From the NCBI GenBank assembly GCA_035373625.1, contig DAOSNS010000011.1:37651-101650 (forward strand): a DNA stretch of 64,000 bases. Reading direction: 5' to 3'. The first letter of the stretch is position 1, and each line of letters starts with the position of its first letter. A program made the translations under genes and the position numbers. Under the pieces are notes generated by a model. It made no database searches, was not told where the DNA came from, and worked only from the letters and a program-made list of their open reading frames with translations. Of the stretch, positions 10,701 through 18,198 are shown piece after piece. This DNA comes from DSWT01 sp035373625 (GTDB lineage Bacteria > Chloroflexota > Anaerolineae > B4-G1 > SLSP01).

Positions 10701-13700
10701 ACCGATACCCTGCCGGTTGGCGTGGAGTATGCCGGCGGCCTCAACGCCAGCTACGGCTACGCCTGGTACAACGGGGGAAATGGCACGGTTTACTGGAGCA
10801 ACACCCCGGCGTCCTTCCTCACGCGCCGCCCGACCGTAGGGGCAGGGCTTGTCCCTGCCCAACCAGAGGTACGGACAGGGCTTGCCCCTGCCCAACCAGG
10901 GGCCCCATCCGCCACCTGGTACAACGCCGCGCCATTGCCGACCGGGCGGGTGCGCTACGCCCACGCGCAATGTCCCGGCGAACCGAACCGCTTCTATGTG
11001 ATCTCCGGTGTGCCAACCGGCGCCACCGAGAACGCATGGCGCTACGACGCTGACACCGATGTTTGGACAGCACTTGCCCGCTTCCCTGCCCCCGTGGAAG
11101 GGCCCTCGGCCGTCTGTTATGAGGGACACATTTACGTGGCCGGCGGCAGTGGGACAAACCAGTTCTATATCTACGACATCGCCCGCGATACGTGGACGGA
11201 AGGTCCCGCGCTGCCGCGTGGTGTTTGGGGCGCGGCGTTTGGCGCGTGGGACGGGCGGCTCTTCCTCGCCGGCGGCGACGACAATTTCTCAGCCGGCGGT
11301 GCATCCACCGAAGTAGATATCTACGACATCGCGGCGCGCACCTGGTACACCGACGGGGCGACGATGCCCGTGGCTCCCGGCGCTCCCGGCTGGACGCAGG
11401 TGAACGAATATCTCTACGTCGTCGGCGGATGGGGCAATGACCCCGCGCACAACATCACGGCGACGCTGCGCTACAATATGGCGTATGACTCCTGGGAAAC
11501 CGGCCCCACGTTCACCAGCGCCCGCGCCGATCTTGTGCTCGCCGCGACCGACCGCTACCTCTACGCCATCGGCGGCGACGCGGACGGCGGCGGCTACTTC
11601 GACGCCGTCGCGCTCACCGAGCGGCTCGATTACACCGACTGGTACGGCGACGCCTGGACCGACATCGCCGATCCGCTGCCGGCAGCGCTGACGGCCTACA
11701 ACGGCAGCTTCTGCACCATGGCCAAATCCGGCGGAGAAATCTGGTCGGTGGGCGGCTACAGCCTGGGCTTTTTCATCACCACCAACCAATATCGCCCGTC
11801 CGAGCCGTGCGTGACGATCCCGCCTACCGTCACCATCACCTTCCGTGCGCGTGTCACCGCCAGCCCTGGCGAGCGCGTCACCAACACGGCCACGTTGAAC
11901 TTCCGCGGCTATCTCATCACGGCCACGACCGCGCTCGACGTGCAGCCGCCGGCGTGGGAGAAGCGGATCAACGGGCAGCTCTGGACACCTGGCCTCACGG
12001 TCACGGCACAGACGTCCGATACCATCGAGGTCACCGACGTCATCTCCACCGCTTCCCCCTTCACGCTGCGTGAGGGGTGGGACACAATGCGACTCACACT
12101 GCTGGACTATGAGGTCACGCCGACGGTGGGGACGGTCACGCCGTACCCGTGGACGGAGGCGCCCGACGCGCCCTTCGCCTACATGCGCTTCGACGCCGAG
12201 TATTCGGAAGCCACCGGCCACGTCTACTTCCTGGGCGGGCGCACGGGGGTGCCCACGGAGGGTCGGATCTGGGAGTTCGACCCGGCGACCGGCCTCTACA
12301 CCGACACGGGCGTCCTGATGCCGACGCCGGTTTCCAATTACCAGATCGCGCGCCTCACCGATAGCGGCGGCAACGAGGTGCTGGTCACGTTCGGCGGGCG
12401 GCTGGCAGGTGGCACATACACCAACGTCGTGCAGGGCTTCTATCCGATCAGCAAGACCACGGTTGTCTTCAACACCGATCCGTACCCGGTGACAACTGCG
12501 CCGGGCGGCGTGGCGGTGGTGAACAACATCGCCTACGTCTTCGGCGGTTTCGACGGCAGCGCGGTTATCTCCGATACCTACATTTTCGACATCACCGCGC
12601 CGGCCGGTTCCCGCTGGACGGCCGGTCCGCCGCTCAACCAGGCGCGCAGCTACATCGGCGCGGCGGTGGTGGATGGCGTCATCTACGCCGTCGGCGGCGA
12701 CGGGTGGGATGGCACCTTCCTCGTCCCGATGACTATCACGGAGAGGTTAGATGCTGCTAACCCGGTCGCCTGGGACGACGCGGGCGTGGCCGATTTGTCC
12801 TTCCCCTGCGATGAGATGCAGGCGTTCGGCTTCGACACCACCGCGCCGTACCGCCTGGCCGGGGCGGTCATCGTCGCCGGGTGCGGACGGTGGCCCTATG
12901 AGTACGCCGAGAGCCTGCGCTACGACGTGGCGTCCGACACCTGGGACGAATCCTTCGCCGACCTGAACCAGGCGCGGCGCAACCATGCCGGCGCTTTCAT
13001 CCCCGCCGGTGAGGGCGTCGGACGGCCCGGCCTGTGGGTCTGGGGCGGACGGCAGGGCAGCGACGCCATTGCCTTGAGCACGCCCGAATACTACGACCTC
13101 GACGCTGGCGACTTGCGTTGGGACGTCCCGGCCGGCCTCACACAGCCGGTGACGCTTACCAAGCTCTTCCGCGTCGAGCCGTGCACCTGGACGACGACGC
13201 TGCTCCAGGAAAGTCTGAACGTCGGTACATGGAACGAGGTGCGCGACGTGGCCATCGAGAAGCTGCCGCCTGCCTTGCACATCGGCAGCTCCTACGAGTC
13301 GGAGGTATGGCCCAACCACCCGGCCACGTTCACGCTCGCCTACGCCAACACCGGCGGCTACGAGAACAGTGTACTGCTGCGCAACACCTTCCCGCCGGAA
13401 GCGCCCTTCCTTGCTTCCACCCCGCCGCCGAAAACCGTTGGCGCGGGCGGCCTGTGGGCCGAGTGGGAATTGGGCGACCTGCCGCAGGGCGCGACGGGGC
13501 ACGTCACCGTCACGGTTGCCATCACCGCAAACCTCGTACCCTCCGCCACGGTCTCCATCTGGGACGGCCTCTACGATCACGCCGGTCAGTTGGGTGCGGA
13601 GGCGTGGATGACCTTCCGCGTGCGCCCGCCGGAGCCTGCGGCCTGGGAGAAGCGCGTATGGGTCAACGGAGTGCTCACGGATACCGATCCGATCTCCGTC

Positions 13701-15071
13701 TTCCCCGGCGACGCCGTGCAGATCGTGGATCGCATCTGGGTCACATACACCGTTCCGGTATCCTTCACGTTGACCGAAGCGTGGAGCGACTCGCTGCTGA
13801 TGACCGGTCTGGCAGCGGATGTCGGCCCGACGGTGTGGACTCCTGAAGGTCCGGCAGTCGTTCAAGGCCTGGGTGTTGCGCCGAACACGTGGTACGCCAT
13901 CACCAAGACGTTTACCATCACTGAGGGCAACTGGTTGATTGACCTTGTCACCGAAACGCTGGAAGTTATGGGCAGGCCACCGGCAGAACAGCGCGTGCGC
14001 TTCCGTCATGCTGAGGTTTGCTGGCCTGTGGTCATCACGGGGCTGACCAGCAATAGCCCGGTGGTGCGCGGAACGGCGATGCACTTCACGGCGACGGTGG
14101 ACGGCGATACGCCGATTACTTACACCTGGAACTTTGGCGGCGCGGGCACCGGTACAGGGCAGGACGGCCCGACGCCGGTCTTCACCTACACCGCCGCCGG
14201 GACCTACACCGTCACGCTGAATGTGGCGAACGCTTGCAGTAGTGACCAGGCCAGCATCGTCGTGCAGGTCTTGCTGCCGACGTACCGGCTGACCCTGGCA
14301 GTGGAAGGCCCTGGCGCGGTTTTGCCGCCGCCGGGAGTTCACAACTACCTCGAAGGCACAACGGTCGTCTTGACGGCCACGGCCAATCCTGGTGCGCGCT
14401 TCACAGGTTGGTCCGGTGACCTGAGCGGCAATGTCAACCCGGCCACAGTGCTCATGAACGGCAACAAGACTATCACTGCAACCTTTGAGATGCTGCCGCC
14501 AACATACTACACCCTGACGGTAGCGACGGCGGGCACAGGCAGCGGCGTAGTGACGCCGACCGTCGGCGCATACAGCTATCTCTCCGGCACGGCAGTGGTG
14601 CTGACGGCGACGGCGAACGCCGGTTCCGTGTTCGCCGGTTGGAGCGGCGACGCGAGTGGAACGAACCCGACCACGACGGTGGTGATGAACGGTCACAAGA
14701 CGGTGACGGCGGTCTTCAACGTTGAAGGCGTGTGTGAGGCAGTGACCGGCGTGACGCTGACGCGGCTGACGACCGGTGATATCTATACCGATACCGCTGT
14801 CCAGTTCCGTGCCGTCATCGCGCCGGCGTCGGCCATCCCCTACACCTTCACCGTGGACTATGGCGAAGGAGCGAGCATGCCGGCAAGTACCCTCAACAAT
14901 CCTTTCCAGTTCAGTCATATCTTCCCCATGACCGGCACAAAGACTGTGACGTTCGCTGCGTGGAACTGCGCCATGACCGTTCCGGTGAGCGATACCGTGA
15001 CTTTTGAGGTGCTGGCGAAGGTCACACCACCGCGCCGGATCTACTTGCCGTTGGTCTTGCGTAACTTCTGA
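4794..15071 (+). CDS. giant secreted multidomain surface protein (3425 aa)
   Basis: An unbroken 3425-codon frame with SD AAGGAGG. Residues 1-32 are a signal peptide ending at VHA. About 130-560 is a sialidase-like propeller with Asp-box motifs (SGDGGATW, SDDGGQTW, STDGGATW twice). About 556-728 holds two carboxypeptidase-regulatory-like domains. Kelch-type propellers lie near 860-1160, 2040-2340 and 2450-2770, and NHL-like propeller stretches near 1290-1540 and 1600-1790. DUF11-like modules (for example around 1173-1245) sit between them. A PKD domain follows near 3080-3160, then two InlB-type repeats (3164-3312) and a last PKD-like domain. The chain ends RRIYLPLVLRNF, probably a sorting or anchoring tail. 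I see no complete catalytic set, so glycan binding, adhesion or sheath formation is more likely than catalysis. It is flanked by a terminator and appears monocistronic. Confidence 0.9.
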   Translation: MNRLHFPLFRWLNLSVLLTLLLSPFSMVVHAAPLGVSPGPAGDSAGLSEELPPPPITGAAAALASLEMPASSPPCALLDDPTVRGMMSGALETALLHACGREATQPETVPGVGATTGGATARVGATLAVAPTMPSLPTAFGDDVLVNDPTGELTSMTQSGAVIARNENNGILCAAYNDSYHGHVEGTGWTGFSSSGDGGATWSDHGSLGDPNSYGYPALIWRRADGHFYLATLHASGLGLWDLGTNCLTAGWVEMIHTGVADDKEMLAVDNNPSSPYYGRLYAVWTNLTDGHIYAVYSDDGGQTWSAPVDVSGHNQVNGAWPAVDPVTGDVYVAWTHWDVYPDGPIDVEIARSTDGGATWTPRTNPMDNRVNPRDATATANCGRPALNGDIGYNPYPQIAVDHHSNLHIVYSYDPDSYNSGDVVNIYYRRSTDGGATWESQIRVNDYYLADQFSPALAVAENDVVAVFWYDRRLDPTNMAYDRYMALSRDGGLSFEANKRISDASSPVVPAGPGMATCYHGDYDGATAGGGAFYTVWGDDRRGDADVWSDSEPYFWGRLFGTVYDATTMRGIANARVETVHAFTGMTFSGIADTTGDYEVNVPANESYGVTAYAYGYRPNSVPGYVGEEGGRVDVPLMPANFWNVSGRVTDANTGYPVYAHITVTGDPLDPPAPDNAAWSDPHTGDYTLHLAAAIYYTLTIEAEGYISQTYPLGELTAHLFGINFALQPDLAACTAPGYEMTPPCQVATGAVLTPPSIAAGGCPCADQTHALVFANHTGLTDEVLLSYTTTAGVSVELPASLGVVPDTAVQPFDAALKIDRGVAPGAVVTVTVTAYLASNPALSDTTVITKLAISATGWETRTASPRISMDGAVIEYGGKLYNVGGYGSDGAVDIYDPATDSWTTGASEPSPIIDYPVDACFGYAAPGDPVILLLPDATGVVTGTWHRYHIASNTWDTPTLPAPLPAKGIWAPDIVVDYRANRCYITGGATTAGGGNLTTLYRYDPAANTATLLGNFTHIPAGFDFHAGWYVPWIGASGGICVGGGVDSASVIYADTQCYDIAAATFNLPNADLGPLPQPWWGMADAEKLHAGDHQLWLANGVDASGALLQRSAYYSREAGRFLYGPDPAYKVYRVEGDTVDGEMHVVDGSTGWFSPSTLHEQLIQCPVCDDGIGLAKSGPEWAYSGDVVSYTVVITRPNWITGTARLADALPAGVEFAGGLSATYGNAWYSDTARAVYWTAQPGGLMLKRGAGAILPQPASPGYSQPAPAVASLSDLPRARAPLAPQATGDVIETFTNTWAMNVMGLAYNPETDYVRYVHEVNYSVFDVDDSAPHPVLHNFKFSAVNPGWPALLDDRDGVAYDYTTGHYFMPDYQGDGAVRNDNIVEIDPTGRILNAWETDGTDNDSYDGSFINSIIDIAVVPGAPARYFATALGDGNLVYELDLLKRGQFVPNTWGTVRTCTIPGIADTVGIDYDAQNGVLYHSDWDSANIVVTDLDCNVLDAFTCNNGISGFNAGVTFVEGKWPPEVWVTDWLSNRTTRCEAVGREPLPEVVTVTFNVTVTAPVSTTVVNTALLDYRGSLASDAPAADVRYVAGTWSDDAVHLLDANLNDLGSFPTGAINPNGMASDGETIWSGHFSPPRVVAYDFAGNELYRWSAVLSGLQGMELVNGELAIYQGGPPDQIEFHNPRTGALSRTIPGRSGIEGLTFDGTLLWQLDNDWIYGTNPLDGSVVVTITNAAAGCSFGGTGITSDAPGMLTLACTDGRWFRVSAADGSVIITGTNGLNMYGLAYVPPLRKTVTQTFHVAPRPTITWTKEVYINGNYVGRYDEGPFTAVPGDDIQLVDRLDYVGREPLFVQLTESWGSYPVTLTDEYHTRGVVTMGNGDWYVTLRPGESDRVVKTLHLTDAVPVTIYEWLSPDGMPMEERTVVFQPPSFVKDGPATAGHGQIITYTLTLDTQDALFGSLLLTDTLPVGVEYAGGLNASYGYAWYNGGNGTVYWSNTPASFLTRRPTVGAGLVPAQPEVRTGLAPAQPGAPSATWYNAAPLPTGRVRYAHAQCPGEPNRFYVISGVPTGATENAWRYDADTDVWTALARFPAPVEGPSAVCYEGHIYVAGGSGTNQFYIYDIARDTWTEGPALPRGVWGAAFGAWDGRLFLAGGDDNFSAGGASTEVDIYDIAARTWYTDGATMPVAPGAPGWTQVNEYLYVVGGWGNDPAHNITATLRYNMAYDSWETGPTFTSARADLVLAATDRYLYAIGGDADGGGYFDAVALTERLDYTDWYGDAWTDIADPLPAALTAYNGSFCTMAKSGGEIWSVGGYSLGFFITTNQYRPSEPCVTIPPTVTITFRARVTASPGERVTNTATLNFRGYLITATTALDVQPPAWEKRINGQLWTPGLTVTAQTSDTIEVTDVISTASPFTLREGWDTMRLTLLDYEVTPTVGTVTPYPWTEAPDAPFAYMRFDAEYSEATGHVYFLGGRTGVPTEGRIWEFDPATGLYTDTGVLMPTPVSNYQIARLTDSGGNEVLVTFGGRLAGGTYTNVVQGFYPISKTTVVFNTDPYPVTTAPGGVAVVNNIAYVFGGFDGSAVISDTYIFDITAPAGSRWTAGPPLNQARSYIGAAVVDGVIYAVGGDGWDGTFLVPMTITERLDAANPVAWDDAGVADLSFPCDEMQAFGFDTTAPYRLAGAVIVAGCGRWPYEYAESLRYDVASDTWDESFADLNQARRNHAGAFIPAGEGVGRPGLWVWGGRQGSDAIALSTPEYYDLDAGDLRWDVPAGLTQPVTLTKLFRVEPCTWTTTLLQESLNVGTWNEVRDVAIEKLPPALHIGSSYESEVWPNHPATFTLAYANTGGYENSVLLRNTFPPEAPFLASTPPPKTVGAGGLWAEWELGDLPQGATGHVTVTVAITANLVPSATVSIWDGLYDHAGQLGAEAWMTFRVRPPEPAAWEKRVWVNGVLTDTDPISVFPGDAVQIVDRIWVTYTVPVSFTLTEAWSDSLLMTGLAADVGPTVWTPEGPAVVQGLGVAPNTWYAITKTFTITEGNWLIDLVTETLEVMGRPPAEQRVRFRHAEVCWPVVITGLTSNSPVVRGTAMHFTATVDGDTPITYTWNFGGAGTGTGQDGPTPVFTYTAAGTYTVTLNVANACSSDQASIVVQVLLPTYRLTLAVEGPGAVLPPPGVHNYLEGTTVVLTATANPGARFTGWSGDLSGNVNPATVLMNGNKTITATFEMLPPTYYTLTVATAGTGSGVVTPTVGAYSYLSGTAVVLTATANAGSVFAGWSGDASGTNPTTTVVMNGHKTVTAVFNVEGVCEAVTGVTLTRLTTGDIYTDTAVQFRAVIAPASAIPYTFTVDYGEGASMPASTLNNPFQFSHIFPMTGTKTVTFAAWNCAMTVPVSDTVTFEVLAKVTPPRRIYLPLVLRNF
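5128..5188. repeat. REP-like palindrome embedded in the giant gene
   Basis: GTAGGGGCAACC (5160-5171) and GGTTGCCCCTAC (5177-5188) are perfect 12-bp arms around CTTGC. A decayed copy of the same words precedes them. The insertion is in frame and reads as V-G-A-T and V-A-P-T style low-complexity linker between the signal region and the propeller. Confidence 0.8.
10836..10901. repeat. tandem 33-bp REP-like unit embedded in the giant gene
   Basis: Two 33-bp units (10836-10868 and 10869-10901) each contain a GGGCAGGG-type palindrome (first copy: GGGCAGGG, CTTGT, CCCTGCCC). Being 33 bp long each adds 11 residues of the type VGAGLVPAQPE, so the frame is kept. They sit in a linker just before the second Kelch propeller. 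Confidence 0.8.
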
Positions 15072-15088
15072 ATAACATATCCACACAA

Positions 15089-15118
15089 AACGGCCCACCG
15101 CGATCGCGGTGGGCCGTT
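15089..15118. terminator. perfect 30-bp palindrome after the giant gene
   Basis: A perfect 15-bp-arm palindrome with ACGGCCCACCGCG on one side and its complement on the other begins 18 bp after the stop codon. A short A run precedes it and there is no long T run after it, so termination efficiency is uncertain. Confidence 0.65.
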
Positions 15119-15155
15119 ACATTCGGGTTCTGTCCCCTGGCGTCCCCTCATCCAG

Positions 15156-15193
15156 GAAACGCAGATATGGCCGGTCGAAAACGGTAAAGCCCC
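15156..15193 (-). repeat. eroded end of the dispersed ATGATAAAGCCCT element
   Basis: Words of this stretch (AACGCAGATATGGC, then AAAACGGTAAAGCCCC) match the distal part of the full element that follows at 15206, with many substitutions. It appears to be a decayed partial copy. Confidence 0.5.
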
Positions 15194-15205
15194 GGGCAAG
15201 CCGAA

Positions 15206-15334
15206 AGGGCCTTATCATTCTTACTCCGAGGGGAACGCCAGTTCCCGGTTTTTAGCTGATAGCGTTGAGAAACGCGGATCTGGCGACCCGCTCGTAGCCA
15301 GCTGAAGTCACTGTAACGAGAATGATAAAGCCCT
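15206..15334 (-). repeat. dispersed intergenic element, full copy (129 bp)
   Basis: The element starts AGGGCCTTATCATTCT and ends AGAATGATAAAGCCCT, which are inverted terminal repeats. Inside are a short palindrome around GGGGAACGCCAGTTCCC and the words GCGGATCTGGCGACCCGCTC. The reverse complement aligns almost throughout with 18904-19043. An 18-bp direct repeat (TAAAGCCC, C or T, GGGCAAGCC) flanks it on both sides, part of it belonging to the eroded copy upstream. Open frames here are only translations of the repeat. Confidence 0.85.
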
Positions 15335-15346
15335 GGGCAAGCCAAC

Positions 15347-15375
15347 TTGACGATTGACGCGATATGCGCTAAGAT
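15347..15375 (+). promoter_or_regulatory. promoter of the zinc-ribbon/TPR gene
   Basis: TTGACG (15347-15352) and TAAGAT (15370-15375) are separated by 17 bp, about 100 bp upstream of the start at 15472 and directly after the dispersed element. Confidence 0.55.
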
Positions 15376-15394
15376 TAAGACCAAAGCTCTCCTT

Positions 15395-15418
15395 TAGAGC
15401 AAGCATGATAAGGCCCTG
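15395..15418 (+). repeat. isolated end fragment of the dispersed element
   Basis: AGAGCAAGCATGATAAGGCC and the following CTGG match the outer end of the dispersed element found at 19022-19043 and 59630-59647. No second end is seen nearby. Confidence 0.55.
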
Positions 15419-15471
15419 GCTGCTTACCGCAGGGAGTGTCCATTTGAAAATCTTTACGCGAGGATGATCAA

Positions 15472-15966
15472 ATGATGCAAAAATGCGCTAGTTGTGGAGG
15501 AAACATATCTCGGCACGATCAAGCCTGTTCCTATTGCGGTACTCCGAATCCGGAGTATTGCCCGCCCGATCGCGAAGTCAATCTCTTGCTTGAAAAAGCC
15601 ATGGAAGCATTCCAAAATGAGCATTATGCGGAAGCGGTAGATTACTACCTCCAAGTGATTGAGATTGACCCGGATGTGTTCGAAGCATATTTCTACTTAG
15701 CCGCCGGATATACCAAGTTGAAGCGCAATGAAGAAGCCATCAAAGTGATGGAGAAGGCTAGAATGATCCGACCTGGGAGTGCCCCGGTTTATTACAACCT
15801 GGGGATATTGTGCAAGCAAGTGGGCCGGAAGGCTGAAGCGCGCGCTTATTTAGAAGAGGCATTAGCGTTGGTGAAAACAGATGCAGCCGTAGATGATGCT
15901 CGGAGGGAATTCAAGAAGACCATCGAAAAAGCACTGTCGGAATACAAGCGATGGAAATTGTTCTAG
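15472..15966 (+). CDS. zinc-ribbon and TPR protein
   Basis: A 164-residue soluble protein. Residues 5-22 form a four-cysteine zinc ribbon (C5, C8, C19, C22). Residues about 38-140 contain three tetratricopeptide-type helix pairs, for example AVDYYLQVIEIDP and AEARAYLEEALAL. Such proteins usually serve as protein-protein interaction scaffolds, and no enzymatic motif is visible. The start has GAGG upstream, and a second ATG follows the first immediately. It has its own promoter candidate at 15347-15375 and no obvious operon partner except possibly the membrane hydrolase 119 bp downstream. Confidence 0.8.
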   Translation: MMQKCASCGGNISRHDQACSYCGTPNPEYCPPDREVNLLLEKAMEAFQNEHYAEAVDYYLQVIEIDPDVFEAYFYLAAGYTKLKRNEEAIKVMEKARMIRPGSAPVYYNLGILCKQVGRKAEARAYLEEALALVKTDAAVDDARREFKKTIEKALSEYKRWKLF

Positions 15967-16009
15967 CACTTTATGGCTTAAGTTCTTGCATAAACGGCAA
16001 GAAAATTTA

Positions 16010-16042
16010 CCACGAAGGACGCCAGGTAAAATCCCTTCGTGG
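16010..16042 (+). terminator. hairpin after the TPR gene
   Basis: CCACGAAGG (16010-16018) and CCTTCGTGG (16034-16042) form a 9-bp stem with a 15-nt loop, between the TPR gene and the next gene. A short CTTTTAG follows at some distance, so it may be a weak terminator or just a repeat-derived palindrome. Confidence 0.35.
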
Positions 16043-16085
16043 CCTCTGTGGCTTTTAGTTCCGGCTTATCCGGGTTAGTGAAGAT

Positions 16086-17120
16086 ATGAAAGGCATTTCT
16101 CATTTCATCACCGGCGTAGCGATTGCCACTTTTTTCCCTGCGGTGGTGCGGCAGGCTGAAGCAGGGGTGCTGCTGCCCATGCTAGGGGGCATAGGTGGTA
16201 TCTTGCCCGATACGATTGACTTTAAATTTGCACGCTATTGGGAAAAATTTGATGTCGAAATTGATCCGGGTCTGAACCCCAACGCCGATGCGATTGCCGA
16301 TGCCTTAGTCGCGGCAATGCGCGAAGCCTACACGACCGGCAAAGACTGCAATCTCATCGCCCATACAATCCGACTGGGCGCCGACCTGTGGCGTGAGTAC
16401 GCCATCCGTTTTGATCCGGAGGCCGGAGAGATTGCCGTCAAAATCGGGCCGGTGGTGAATACCGGGCAGGTTCCCTACGCCGGCACAGAACCCCCCGGCG
16501 CGGTGGAGGCAGTACGCAAGATCGGCGTGCCGCTGGTCCATACCTACAGCGACGTGTATAAAGTCAACATCTTCAGCGGACCGACATTTCGCTTCGCGCG
16601 CGAGGGCGATAAGTTGGTGGTGCACTTCCTGGATTGGCATCACCGCTGGACACACAGCCTGGTGCTGGCCCTGGGTGTGGGGCTGGTGATGGGATTGCTC
16701 GTAGGACTACTTACCGGAGACTGGAACATCGCGCGTTGGGGCGCAATCGTCACATGGTTGGGCTTCAGCGGGCATGTGCTTGAGGATCAATTGGGACACA
16801 TGGGCAGCAATCTCTTTTGGCCGTTGACTCGCAAACGCATCCCCGGCCCAGGGCTGATCCACGCGGCCGATGCCATTCCCAATTTTCTTACCGTCTGGAC
16901 CGCGTTGGCGCTCATTCTCTTCAACCTGGATCGTTTTTCGACGCAACCGCGCCTGCCGCAGACTCCCTATCTGCTATGGGGACTGGGTCTCCCGTGGCTG
17001 GTTTTTGTGAGCGCGTATCTATGGCAACAGCGACGCGCGCGACAGAACGCCCCTTCTTCCACCGAGGCATTGTTGCAGGTAGAACGGATCGCCGAGGTAG
17101 AGAAAGTCGAGATGGCATAG
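16086..17120 (+). CDS. YdjM-like membrane-bound metal-dependent hydrolase
   Basis: A 344-residue integral membrane protein resembling the YdjM/DUF457 family of predicted metal-dependent hydrolases. Likely metal ligands are in SHFITG (residues 5-10), LPDTIDF (about 40-46), HHRWTHS (about 184-190) and GHVLEDQLGH (about 230-239). Hydrophobic segments occur at the N-terminus, around 193-215 and near 260-315. A hydrophilic insert at about 50-180 separates the first motif from the H-rich one, making this longer than typical family members. The physiological substrate is unknown; links to membrane stress have been suggested for the family. Confidence 0.75.
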   Translation: MKGISHFITGVAIATFFPAVVRQAEAGVLLPMLGGIGGILPDTIDFKFARYWEKFDVEIDPGLNPNADAIADALVAAMREAYTTGKDCNLIAHTIRLGADLWREYAIRFDPEAGEIAVKIGPVVNTGQVPYAGTEPPGAVEAVRKIGVPLVHTYSDVYKVNIFSGPTFRFAREGDKLVVHFLDWHHRWTHSLVLALGVGLVMGLLVGLLTGDWNIARWGAIVTWLGFSGHVLEDQLGHMGSNLFWPLTRKRIPGPGLIHAADAIPNFLTVWTALALILFNLDRFSTQPRLPQTPYLLWGLGLPWLVFVSAYLWQQRRARQNAPSSTEALLQVERIAEVEKVEMA

Positions 17121-17141
17121 AACAATGCCGACCAGGGAATG

Positions 17142-17150
17142 TGGTATAAT
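17142..17150 (+). promoter_or_regulatory. extended -10 promoter next to the LysM lipoprotein start
   Basis: TGGTATAAT ends at 17150. The expected transcription start is about 17157, two bases before the GTG at 17159, so the mRNA could be nearly leaderless. No convincing -35 is present. Confidence 0.6.
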
Positions 17151-17158
17151 TTGCCCCT

Positions 17159-18178
17159 GTGAGAAATGCTTTTGTGCCGCATGGGGATTGGAGCGCCAGG
17201 GGAATGTTGATCCTGGCTCTTCTGCTAACCGCCTGTGACGCAGTGGTCACGCCACCGCCTTCACCGACTGCCTTACCTACACCTACTTTCACACCTCGCG
17301 TAACGGCGACATTTGCGCCCGGCGTCTTTCTCACGCCCATCCCGCCCACCGCAACGCTCACCCCGACCCTCACGCCTACACCTGTGTTACACATCGTTGA
17401 ACAGGGCGATACGCTGTTCGGCATTGCGCTGGAATACGGCGTCAGCGTGGACGCGCTGGTGCAAGTCAACAGGCTGGACCTTTCACAATACTTACACATC
17501 GGGCAGGCGTTGATCATCCCCCTGGGCGAGGAAGAGGACCTGACCGACACGGGGCTTGCCGTCCCCATGGGGAACATGATCCTGGCGACCCCTACACCCC
17601 TGCCCCTGGAAATCACCGGCGTGGCGCTGTACCAGACGCCGGTCGGGGGCGTGTGGTGCATGGGCGAGGTCGTCAACCCCACCGCCGGTCCCGTGACCAA
17701 CATCCAGGTGCAGGTTACCCTCGTCGCTGCTGATGGTACACCATTGTTGACCAACGTGGCGCTGGCGGCGGCGGATTACCTGGCACCGGCGGGACGGGCG
17801 CCGTTCGCCGTCCTGTTCAAGACCCCGCCTGCCGGCTACGCTGACGTGCAGGTGAGCCTGTTGCGCGGCGAAGTGGTCAGCGCTATTACTGCCGGATTTG
17901 TGCCCCTTGATGTAGTTCAGACGGCCGGGGCTGTCTCCGGCCCTCAGTATCGCGTGACCGGCTCCTTGCTCAATAACAGCGGCGCGGATGTCCGGCGTGT
18001 CACCGTCGTGGTGACATTGTACGATCGGACGGGTAAAGTGAGCGGCTTTCGCCAACTGATCCTTGATGAAAAGAAGGTGTTGCCCGCCGGGCAGAGTCAG
18101 GAGTTCAAAGTGCTGTTGACGCCTCAGGGGGTGGAAGCGCCGACAGCCTTTCAAGTGTTGGCCTGGGGGGTAAGATAA
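17159..18178 (+). CDS. LysM-containing lipoprotein with FxLYD-like domains
   Basis: A 339-residue predicted lipoprotein. A hydrophobic stretch LILALLLTAC gives a lipobox with C26, followed by a Pro/Thr-rich linker (about 30-76), a LysM domain (about 78-120, with QGDTLFGIALEYGVS) that should bind peptidoglycan, and two beta-sandwich domains of FxLYD type (about 150-235 and 260-330). The first possible start is GTG 17159, which lies next to the extended -10. ATG 17204 is an alternative but its AGGGGA is only one base away. It probably sits at the cell envelope; the ligand of the C-terminal domains is unknown. Confidence 0.75.
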   Translation: MRNAFVPHGDWSARGMLILALLLTACDAVVTPPPSPTALPTPTFTPRVTATFAPGVFLTPIPPTATLTPTLTPTPVLHIVEQGDTLFGIALEYGVSVDALVQVNRLDLSQYLHIGQALIIPLGEEEDLTDTGLAVPMGNMILATPTPLPLEITGVALYQTPVGGVWCMGEVVNPTAGPVTNIQVQVTLVAADGTPLLTNVALAAADYLAPAGRAPFAVLFKTPPAGYADVQVSLLRGEVVSAITAGFVPLDVVQTAGAVSGPQYRVTGSLLNNSGADVRRVTVVVTLYDRTGKVSGFRQLILDEKKVLPAGQSQEFKVLLTPQGVEAPTAFQVLAWGVR

Positions 18179-18198
18179 CTGCGGGGGGAGGAAAGAGC

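Noticed and set aside
12747..15098. 783-residue antisense open frame
   Set aside because: Same reason: it lies opposite the Kelch, PKD and InlB domains and has no domain of its own.
15148..15384. 78-residue hypothetical protein, and similar ones at 18812-19015 and 59556-59789
   Set aside because: They are translations of the dispersed element and its ends in different frames; similarity to one another comes from the DNA repeat.
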